Of a stretch of DNA of 64,000 nt, positions 60,384-64,000 are shown in pieces. How positions within the stretch are numbered: position 1 is the stretch's first letter; the number at the start of each line of letters is the position of its first letter. Both the position numbers and the translations under genes were made by a program. The notes under the pieces were generated by a model. It was not told the origin of the DNA, made no database searches, and saw only the letters and a list, made by a program, of their open reading frames with translations. The stretch is from Acanthosepion pharaonis (lineage: Eukaryota > Mollusca > Cephalopoda > Sepiida > Sepiidae), in contig CAHIKZ030004553.1 of assembly GCA_903632075.3 (NCBI GenBank), positions 62,001 to 126,000 on the forward strand, given 5' to 3'.

Positions 60384-62096
60384 ATATTTTGTGAAATAAT
60401 TTGTTTTGATGCTTTGGTATATGTCATCAGTGATGTTTTTAACTGAGGATCTTTAGAGCAGTGCTACTCAAAGTGGTGATCCACAGACCGGTGACAATCC
60501 ACGAACCATCAGTTAACGGTACGCAGTCAGTGTCCAGGCCATACTAAGGAATCATTTGTAAAGATTAAGGTTATAGTTATTTTCCAAGCATAGCTTAGAT
60601 GTGGCACAAGGCCAAAAATATGGGGCACTCAGTGAGGATCGAACAAAGATTAAGGTTATATAATTTTTGTTTTTGTGTTAATAAACTGCTTATTCTTTTT
60701 TTTATTACTTTTTATATGTTTTGATATTGAATTATTTTTTGCAAAATAAATGGAAGATAAAATATAGTCAGTTTTTATTATATTCATTATATATATATCG
60801 TTTCCAGTATAAATTAATATTGCTACAAAATATTACAGGTACATGACACATCGAGAAAAAAAAAATGCCAGTCCACCATATCATATAGTTTGAGAAGCAC
60901 TGCATTAGATGTTTTGGGTCTTTCAACATCATACCCTACTCAATGGTGACACAGCCATTACTGATCAGATATTGACTTGTGTATCATCCATCACCTATAC
61001 CTGTGCTCATACCAATCATGAACAATTTCAGTTTACAGAATTGTGTGCTCTTCTATAAAAAAAGGAAGTAAACACAATAACTATATATGGGAAAACAACA
61101 TATAAATTTTTTATATCAAGAACAATTTTAGTGGAAAGACATATAACAAAGCAGAAAAAGTTTTCTCATATGGTGTTTCGTCTCTTTGGACTTCATCTGT
61201 TTATGTTGATGTAACTACACATGTGCATGAACGAAAGAGATGTTGAGAATTTTAAATTTAAAATAATTTTCTTAATATGTGTTCTGGGTAAGCTGATTTC
61301 ATTTGGATTTTTTTTTTATTTTTGTTTGTTTCCATCATTTTTGTTATTAAATATTAATTATTTTATTAAATATTTGTGATAATAGAAGACTTGCCAGGAA
61401 TAGGGATATTTGTATTTGGGAAAATATGACAAAGTGGAAAAAGTTCACTTGTGATGTATTTCGTCCTTTCAGGACTTCATCGGTTCTCTCATCACAATTT
61501 GTCTTGCACAGAGAAATTGAAAAAAAAAACATGTAAAAGCACACAGTATTTGAAGGGACAAATAAAAAGGTTTTACTTTTAATGTTCCCAAATTAGGGAC
61601 ACAGCTCTGGTGATTCTGTTTTATGTTTATTATTTATATTATTTTGTTTGCCAAATCACAACTGACTGTCGCATCTGTCTGTTAGGAGGTAAACTGCAAC
61701 CGAACTATTCTCACCAACAGGCTGTCATGGGACCTCAAAGGCTCCTTAGAACATCAATAAGTTTCTTCTGTAAAAAGGGAGATAAGTACCTTCTACATCC
61801 TTACATGTGCGTAAATGAACAACATTCTGTTAAAATTTCTGTATTGTCATTGAAAATGTTTTTAAAAAATGATAAACCTCTTTATTCATAATTTCTTGAA
61901 TTTTTACTGCTACGTTTCAATTTCACATTTTATTTCTTTCTAGCTTATGGTCAAGTACCTCCTCCTCCCCCTGGTTATGCAGCTTATCCAGGCCAATACC
62001 CTCAACAACCTTATTATGGTACACAGCAACCAACAGTTGTTCACGTTGAGAAAAAGAAAAGTAGTGGATTGGGTGGAATAGGTGAAGTTGCTTTGG
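38567..62096 (+). CDS. PH-domain protein with YPQQP/PPxY-rich tail (multi-exon gene, open at both ends)
   Basis: Seven exons (38567-38682, 43604-43767, 48091-48118, 50899-50998, 56495-56683, 57261-57371, 61944-62096) join without a frame break; every border is AG/GT. Together they make 861 bases, about 287 residues. Residues 1-103 form a pleckstrin-homology domain from strand 2 onward: GGWKKVWVVL, then LIFYKRQGD, then IIWFLFSNDNEL and the C-terminal helix DWMSAIVSV with the near-invariant Trp. PH domains commonly bind phosphoinositides or partner proteins at membranes. The rest is Pro/Tyr/Gln-rich with PYPQQ repeats and two PPxY motifs, which are WW-domain ligands in other proteins. The last visible exon ends in a basic KKKSSGLGGIGEVAL stretch. 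PH plus PY-rich segment plus Gly-rich tail recalls evectins (PLEKHB1/2), but this copy is longer and orthology is inferred only. The start-codon exon (PH strand 1) and the last exon were not found. A membrane-associated adaptor role is inference. Confidence 0.88.
38855..39425 (+). mobile_element. LINE relic, family 1 (ORF2 3' end), in PH-gene intron
   Basis: It starts with the family's KYKNIDILEVFQQRTEK-like segment and later gives YNEVLEKMETKRILILRNRK, LKFLGHINRKENLGNLTVTW, HIEGKMAKRKQKINYFTRLC and LGLGEI. The last part is open for 117 codons, unusually long for a relic, but matches the LINE and not the host gene. It ends with the family's cacatagaa motif. Confidence 0.75.
39470..40185. other. 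Intronic sequence, nothing recognised
   Basis: Mixed AT-rich sequence without exon, repeat match or element. Confidence 0.4.
40188..40214. repeat. (CA)n microsatellite
   Basis: The CA run leads directly into the left TIR of mariner copy C. Confidence 0.95.
40214..40999 (+). mobile_element. Mariner deletion derivative, copy C, right end lost
   Basis: The left TIR cagggtgcgataagtaaatt is intact. The transposase text runs through QFTLPEI-like sequence, ITNDGDVMHPFIFP, LNTETYIKCLEKVVL, QPWLSDNFCDH and NKETVQRSCRRF. The internal deletion differs from copies A and B because the DGDVMxPFIFP part remains. Similarity stops near 40999, where an unrelated SINE starts, so the right TIR is gone. Confidence 0.85.
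41010..41425 (-). repeat. tRNA-derived SINE, fullest copy
   Basis: On the minus strand it starts gggaggcacggtggggtaat, an A-box-like head. The B box follows as gagttcgaatccaggttga. The body (tatgggttaaatatgggaca, ctatagccttggatggcaac, gaattcaaaacctg) matches 7620-7870 and 1755-1880. It ends at the broken edge of mariner copy C. (TA)n abuts the head at 41431. Confidence 0.8.
41431..41589. repeat. Two (TA)n tracts
   Basis: Runs at 41431-41456 and 41556-41589. The following 41590-42300 is intronic sequence with no recognised element. Confidence 0.9.
42370..43330 (+). mobile_element. LINE relic, family 2, with 116-bp internal tandem repeat
   Basis: The 5' part is three tandem copies of about 116 bp (near 42373, 42489, 42604), each encoding DGRMIHGSTLKEATCLDCL-like and LSPDLKWNSYIQS-like text. 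116 is not a multiple of 3, so each copy shifts frame. Then come YLTPSALLYLYK, GYCCHIWAGST, KFHSDNFFLRTPVLWNRLSA and poly(A). CHIWAG and LWNRL mark the ORF2 C-terminus of a common non-LTR retrotransposon. Confidence 0.8.
43604..43767 (+). CDS. PH gene, second visible exon (middle of PH domain)
   Basis: The exon starts in phase 0 after ttttcag and ends two bases into a codon before gtatgt. It encodes DVGKWFAVGQYTNGMPD, a loop RPDIPASSRLEHLLAIPV and the strand IIWFLFSNDNEL. The hydrophobic WFLF run followed by acidic and polar residues matches the last PH strands before the C-terminal helix. Intron 1 before it is 4.9 kb and holds LINE, mariner and SINE debris. Confidence 0.9.
44311..44577. mobile_element. 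Non-autonomous TIR element, copy 1, with 5-bp TSD
   Basis: The 267-bp element starts tgttgtggagtgatttcaca and ends gtgttccactataaca. It is flanked by cattt on both sides (44306-44310, 44578-44582). The inverted ends are imperfect (TGTTRTRGWG type). A second copy in opposite orientation lies at 50150-50370. Confidence 0.8.
44905..45040 (+). repeat. Second copy of the 159-bp insertion sequence
   Basis: accagcaattaagagtgtgg, ttccatgctcctcaaaacct and ttgctgttggatgtagttta match 32585-32675. The segment tttatcgtc.tacccagga is duplicated in tandem here (44985-45035). Confidence 0.75.
45380..45500 (+). repeat. SINE tail copy
   Basis: cctgatgaaggccaaaggac, caatggctgaaacgttgtga and aaagatgaggataatagtct match the SINE tail with moderate divergence. 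Confidence 0.65.
45540..46615 (+). mobile_element. LINE relic, family 1 (RT C-terminus to 3' end)
   Basis: Broken frames give LPGFIIGSHNLKIYG, KELQEILQNVLDKAKRK, RILNSYVTSVLIYGSECWTI, STEMWFYSRMLRIPWTEHV and SYKEQEIVESHDHQ. This is the longest single stretch of family 1 after the copy at 48.6 kb. Many stops are present. Confidence 0.8.
46620..48090. other. Intronic sequence with an unassigned repeat
   Basis: The stretch 46940-47100 (acagaatgcagttttatc, accaagtgccaattgtgaga, gtgaaactacgtaagtgga) recurs at 48825-49020 inside the LINE region, so it is either part of that LINE or a shared duplication. (TA)n lies at 46909-46930. The rest is featureless. Confidence 0.5.
48091..48118 (+). CDS. PH gene, 28-bp microexon (PH C-terminal helix)
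   Basis: This very short exon lies between gcacacacag and gtaagt. It completes the split Ser codon and encodes DWMSAIVSV. The Trp is the most conserved residue of PH domains and sits in the closing helix. Only this phase joins both neighbours in frame, which supports so small an exon. Confidence 0.85.
48179..48400. repeat. Two (TA)n/(CA)n microsatellites
   Basis: The runs at 48179-48230 and 48356-48400 each pass from TA to CA. Confidence 0.95.
48560..50690 (+). mobile_element. LINE relic, family 1, from endonuclease to 3' end
   Basis: The endonuclease box appears as IIEEMNAKVGKRK near 48640. RT-region text follows: KSTLAKLNRNKAAGPDG IVIEML (49230-49310) and FIALPKKPGANKCE. After a damaged stretch comes VLNCYLI, YGNECWTISSLM and, beyond an insertion, KMETKRTLGIRNRQLKFLGH. 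KAAGPDGI is the classic start of the LINE RT domain. Stops, frameshifts and the insertion at 50150 leave it dead. Confidence 0.85.
50150..50370. mobile_element. Non-autonomous TIR element, copy 2, nested in the LINE, 5-bp TSD
   Basis: The 221-bp insert starts tgttataatggaacatacct and ends gtgaaactactctacaaca. It is flanked by cccat on both sides (50145-50149, 50371-50375), and the LINE reads through when the insert and one copy are removed. It is the reverse complement of the family member at 44311-44577. Confidence 0.85.
50899..50998 (+). CDS. PH gene, Pro-rich linker exon
   Basis: The acceptor is ttatag and the donor is gtaaac; the exon starts in phase 0 and ends in phase 1. It encodes LPPAPRKSGGPPAQPS and then CPQMPYAGAPPPPGYAA. 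PPPPGYA appears again in the last visible exon, so the two may derive from duplicated Pro/Tyr-rich units. It begins right after the PH helix and marks the domain boundary. Confidence 0.88.
51515..51735 (-). repeat. SINE copy
   Basis: The tail (ttcagactattgtcctcatc, caacgtttcggccgttgtac) is followed by ggtggttggaatgtcaaact and gaacccttta. The same order occurs at 36410-36600, although the tRNA-like head is missing here. Confidence 0.7.
51799..52790 (+). mobile_element. Ty3/Gypsy-like integrase fragment between direct repeats
   Basis: CADCPVCSKWKPCFYQPEKV (zinc-knuckle Cys pair) leads to IRIDF-GPL, VINEYSWFPFAWP and FVTPSYIHSDRGSSF. The two Asp residues of an integrase core with this spacing and the HSDRGxxF motif point to Ty3/Gypsy LTR retrotransposons. 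A stop lies right after RIDF. The fragment sits between imperfect copies of about 100 bp (51799-51900, 52671-52790) that start tcagctaatttgaaattt. No LTRs or RT were found. Confidence 0.7.
52800..53780. other. Intronic sequence with a (TA)n tract
   Basis: (TA)n at 53432-53476; no exon or element otherwise recognised. Confidence 0.5.
54190..54260 (-). repeat. SINE head (tRNA-like)
   Basis: tttgggtcctgtcactagat and cactgtgccatgtgtccttg match the heads at 5035-5090 and 36655-36690. In reverse complement there is an A-box-like run. It lies beside the Penelope fragment. Confidence 0.55.
54336..54750 (-). pseudogene. Penelope-type GIY-YIG endonuclease, second subfamily
   Basis: An open minus-strand frame encodes TFKSWMTLYRYLSPVRPPP, then GCVYAIPCSCGKKYKGETG, LKLRLQEHQKAV, MVDHIWREKDHCPLWDQVEI and LLSRPSIEMNTIW. 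The CxC before the YKGE box and the H-W pair are typical of the Penelope endonuclease domain. YKG replaces YIG. It is closer to the CSCGK type than the other copies in this window. The upstream junction with a SINE tail at about 54751 shows 5' truncation. The domain has no internal stop. Confidence 0.85.
54751..54840 (+). repeat. SINE tail copy
   Basis: taataaatatggcaacaaag, atgaggacaatagtctgaat and gtaaatagtgtacataa match the family tail and abut the Penelope fragment. Confidence 0.7.
54950..55690. other. Intronic sequence, nothing recognised
   Basis: AT-rich sequence without exon or element. Confidence 0.4.
55693..55990 (+). pseudogene. piggyBac-like transposase N-terminal relic
   Basis: ATG at 55693 opens a 55-residue acidic frame (FNEAFIQDFFFDPDSDDDF, GFPQEDVDGEVVADKND) ending at a stop at 55858. 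After a frame change it continues MDATGPMDVPDNLPEVELFC, LFTNDEIITLFV. An acidic N-terminus followed by a GP...P...FxxFFTxEI-like segment is the usual start of piggyBac transposases. The DDD catalytic part is absent. The call is by pattern only. Confidence 0.5.
56130..56205 (+). repeat. Divergent SINE-tail-like motif
   Basis: acctgatgatggccaaaagg and ctgggtcgaaacatgtcaat have the gaagg-ccgaaac-aataa layout of the SINE tails. Confidence 0.4.
56495..56683 (+). CDS. PH gene, YPQQP-repeat exon with two PPxY motifs
   Basis: The acceptor is ttctag and the donor is gtaagt; the split codons agree with both neighbours. It encodes 62 full codons. APPPYTQQ and PPPPYAHH each hold a PPxY motif. About seven YPQQ units follow (APYPQQ, PYPQQ, GYPQQ, YYPQQ forms). 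Gln is written with both CAA and CAG, and Pro with several codons, so the repeat is kept at protein level rather than being a fresh DNA expansion. The antisense frame is also open here but is only a shadow of this low-complexity exon. Confidence 0.9.
57261..57371 (+). CDS. PH gene, Tyr/Gly/Arg-rich exon
   Basis: The acceptor is the modest ctgaaag and the donor is gtgaga. The split codon with the previous exon gives Arg. It encodes PSYGFSSGPDFDRHDYGYA, RREPSYGIPQ and ASYQQRS. PSYG occurs twice in this exon. The composition continues the disordered tail. The 577-bp intron before it is the shortest in the gene. Confidence 0.85.
58090..58147. repeat. (TA)n microsatellite
   Basis: A TA run of about 57 bp, directly before a Penelope N-terminal fragment. 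Confidence 0.95.
58160..58330 (+). mobile_element. Penelope N-terminal fragment
   Basis: INKIYQHKTSVIFNNICLKE and HLLPKYT match HSLSIIFNNICLNNDLLPQY at 34430-34490 and the start of the element at 31800. Only the N-terminal end is present. Confidence 0.65.
58353..59343 (-). mobile_element. DDE transposon relic with TIRs (WIGRGGP...SPD type)
   Basis: The TIRs pair: ttttacaaactttgggg at the left and ccccaaagtttgtaaaa at the right (about 990 bp apart). The minus strand encodes ERWIGRGGPAPWP, then SLGFLFVGQPK and MGACKIMWEYLKGPAGQ-like text. The order RWIGRGG...WP.RSPDLxPLDFFLWG is found in a DDE transposase group common in insects and other invertebrates; SPD and DFFLW are damaged here. The upstream half is decayed. 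It lies in intron 6 of the PH gene. Confidence 0.7.
59363..59604. mobile_element. Palindromic repeat, copy 2, behind (TA)n
   Basis: After (TA)n (59363-59395) come gaaatatagttttatggtgt, gggataaagtgctcaatatc and a palindrome with arms aaaagtgaacattgaagtca ... tttcatgctgaatgcacttg. The right arm is the reverse complement (caattgcgtccagcatgaaa ... tgacttcaatgttcactt). It is better preserved than copy 1 at 31510-31726. Confidence 0.85.
60255..60345 (+). repeat. SINE head copy
   Basis: gtggagtaatggatagtggt and gagttagaattccgatagga followed by catt..cattcactta match the head of the 41010-41425 and 7618-7870 SINE family. It ends in (TA)n at 60350. Confidence 0.65.
60459..60902. mobile_element. hAT-like non-autonomous element (MITE)
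   Basis: The ends are inverted: cagtgctactcaaagtgg at left and tttgagaagcactg at right (CAGTGCTWCTCAAA). This is a classical hAT-type end. The 8-bp flanks ctttagag and cattagat match at six of eight bases, as expected for an old hAT target duplication. The 444-bp interior has no transposase. Confidence 0.75.
61130..61530 (-). mobile_element. Penelope-like end fragments
   Basis: gtgtttcgtctctttggact and gtatttcgtcctttcaggac, each followed by tcatc, are the reverse of the end motif near 24815-24850. The stretch 61285-61400 (gctgatttcatttggatttt, ttgtttgtttccatcatttt) recurs at 62760-62860. Confidence 0.6.
61944..62096 (+). CDS. PH gene, last visible exon (start of Gly-rich C-terminal tail)
   Basis: The acceptor is tttctag and the donor is gtaagt. 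It encodes YGQVPPPPPGYAAYPG, QYPQQPYYGTQQPTVVHV and then EKKKSSGLGGIGEVAL. The basic cluster followed by small and hydrophobic residues resembles the start of a membrane-associating tail, as in evectins, but the rest lies outside the window. It ends in phase 1. Penelope-derived repeats sit on both sides in the introns. Confidence 0.88.
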
Positions 62097-62569
62097 GTAA
62101 GTATTTTTCTTGTAATATTTGAAAATAGTTGGCAGTAAATCCTGGCCTTTTCTCTTATTTATTTACTTGATACAAATGAGATAAATTAATGTTCTAGGGA
62201 TGAAACTCACCATGGAGCCAATTTGGCAAGGTGGTGACTTCTTGATAATATGAGACAATCTCAATGTGTAGCATCTTTGGGATGTGTCTGAAGACCTTAA
62301 CATGGGTTGAGCCAAGCCTTGGGAATAAAATTGGTAGACAAAACTACCCAGAAGTTGATGGTTGTGACTGAAGATTTGAATGTACTATCTTGTTCAACTA
62401 CTGGCATCACCATATTGTGTGCTCTCACCTAGAAATTGTAACTAAAGTCTGCAATATAAACCACACCTTGGCTCTGTGGGTGTTAAAGAAAGACTAATGT
62501 GCCTGAGCAGGTATCTGCAACAGGGATTAGCTGAATATCCTAGCAAGCAGGCATATTTGGAACCACCTA

Positions 62570-62595
62570 CCACACACACACACACACACACACAA
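62570..62595. repeat. (CA)n microsatellite
   Basis: A pure CA run of about 24 bp. Confidence 0.95.
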
Positions 62596-62749
62596 GAGAG
62601 AGTGGAATATATAATTTTTTTTTTTTTAATTTATATATCAAAAACAGTTCCAGGGCAAAAAGAATGACAAAGACTAAAATGATGTTTACATTTGATGCCA
62701 CTACAAAAATTTTAAACTTAAATGTTTTTTTTTATATATATGTTTTGGG

Positions 62750-63870
62750 TATATCATCTAGCTGATTTCATTTGGATCATTTTTATTTTTGTTTGTTTCC
62801 ATCGCTTTTGTTATTAAATATTCCACATTTGTGATAACAGAAGATCTGCCAATGAATCATTGTAAGAACCTTGACACAAATTTACTGCAGATTATCTGGC
62901 AATTAAATCACTCTCCATATATTTTTGTTTAAGTGAATTGCTTTCTCTTTTAATTAGGGTAACATTTTTTTAAATCAAGATTGTGGTCTGTCTCATGATG
63001 GTGATTAACTAATGCATTTTGAGTCTTTTTGTTTTGTAAAAGACTCCTTTTGTGTTCATATAATCTTTTATTTAATTTTCTTGAGGTTTCTCCTATATAT
63101 TCCTTGTGACAATTATTACAGGTAATAGAGTAAATTCCTCCCTCAAGTTTTAGCTTATTATTTTGTTTTGCATTAAGTCTTTTATTGGTTTAGATGCAGT
63201 TGTGATAAATTTTATATTGAATTTAGATAAATTCTTTTCAATTGTAGCTGTGATAGAGTTGGTGGGTAGAACGGATTCATTGTGTTTGTCAGGAAGGAAC
63301 GCTTTTCTATTCTAAAACATTTTATGAGCCTTTTGTCTTGCATTGAATATGAAATAGGCTATTAGAGGAACTTGAAAGTATTTTCAATGTATTTCTCTTG
63401 TAAATACTGAGGGCGGCAAATTCTGAGTGTGCTTAAATAGAATGCACTGATTATTCTAGATTTTATTTGTTGTTGTGGTGATAATAGAAATTTATGAGAT
63501 CATTTTTATTAGTTGATGTTTTAACCTACTGCTACCACAGGGTAACATGATATCTAGGAAAGGTAAAGTATTGTTTGTTTCCATTTCATGAGTAAATTCT
63601 ATCATATGTTCAACTTTGTTTATTTTATCTACAAGAACAGGTAAATCAGTTCCATGGCAGTATATTAATAGAGCATCATCAATATATCTGAAGTATGTTG
63701 TTTAGGTAAGATATTTTGAAAAGGACCAGATTCAACCCTGCTTAGAGGCAGCCCCATTGATATTCCATGTGAAATAGCATTGATTAGTGATGAGATGGTA
63801 AATTTTTATTATTTTAGCTATTGATAGAAAGCGGTTTATTTTTTATTGTATTAAATTCTTTTTTTTTTCT
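62750..63870 (-). mobile_element. Penelope-like element fragment (RT C-terminus and GIY-YIG)
   Basis: On the minus strand, broken frames give AISHGISMGLPLSRV (RT motif), TNNTLPFL, HTQNLPPSVFTREIH, AYFIFNARQKAHK and GIYSITCNNCHKEYIGE with SRKLNKRLYEHKRS. It is the same subfamily as 23960-24870, in opposite orientation. It lies in the PH-gene intron after the 61944 exon. Many stops make it dead. Confidence 0.8.
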
Positions 63871-63879
63871 TTTTTTTAA

Positions 63880-64000
63880 AGATTTAAGCATTTATTAATT
63901 GGGGGGGCATTGGTGTAAAGGGATTTTTATATGTAGACTAGCTACAACTTGTTCCCTTTAATTTTCAACCAGGTTACCTTAATTTTTTTTTCAGATGTGA
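63880..64000. other. Window end: polypyrimidine tract and possible acceptor
   Basis: A T-run and tcag end at 63994. The six following bases would read on in phase (G|AT GTG A). This could be the next PH-gene exon, but six bases cannot support a call. Confidence 0.2.

Overview
This is eukaryotic, AT-rich animal DNA: a gene-poor, intron-dominated and repeat-dense stretch. Spliced exons with GT..AG borders, introns of up to about 5.5 kb, more than twenty long (TA)n tracts, Penelope-like elements, mariner deletion derivatives and at least two LINE families point to a metazoan, most probably a mollusc. The mix of tRNA-headed SINEs, Penelope elements and palindromic repeats resembles cephalopod (octopus-like) genomes, but that assignment is an inference from repeat style, not something the sequence proves.

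Genes. One protein-coding gene is clear. It lies on the + strand, with seven phase-consistent exons between 38567 and 62096, and it is open at both ends. The visible 861 coding bases give about 287 residues: a PH domain lacking its first strand, then a long Pro/Tyr/Gln-rich region with YPQQP-type repeats and two PPxY motifs, then a Lys/Gly-rich start of a C-terminal tail. The layout resembles evectin (PLEKHB) proteins, but orthology is not established. A second genic signal is a single 177-bp exon on the minus strand (37406..37582). It encodes the segment just before the LSGGQ signature of an ABCC/MRP-type ABC transporter. It has usable splice sites but no partner exons that I could find.

Layout. 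1-9.2 kb: local repeats, LINE tails, SINE-like palindromes, a large fold-back at 6.86-7.54 kb and a TIR-bounded candidate element at 8.26-9.25 kb. 9.8-12.2 kb: Tc1-like transposase relic bracketed by long inverted arms. 13.2-18.4 kb: LINE tail, a 38-bp minisatellite, Penelope end fragments and mariner copy A. 18.4-22.3 kb: AT-rich, almost featureless. 22.4-25.3 kb: T-rich fold-back, then a Penelope fragment. 26.4-31.4 kb: mariner copy B and unassigned sequence. 31.6-34.5 kb: the most complete Penelope-like element, head-to-tail with a second truncated copy. 34.6-37.3 kb: an almost perfect hairpin and a TIR element carrying a nested SINE. 37.4 kb to the end: the ABCC exon and the PH gene, whose introns hold LINE, mariner, Gypsy, piggyBac, hAT, DDE-transposase and Penelope relics.

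Every mobile element seen carries stops, frameshifts or deletions, so none looks autonomous. I found no CRISPR array, rRNA or free-standing tRNA gene. The most useful leads are the PH/YPQQP gene, the orphan ABCC exon, the repeated pairing of palindromes with (TA)n tracts, and a small family of non-autonomous elements with 5-bp target duplications.
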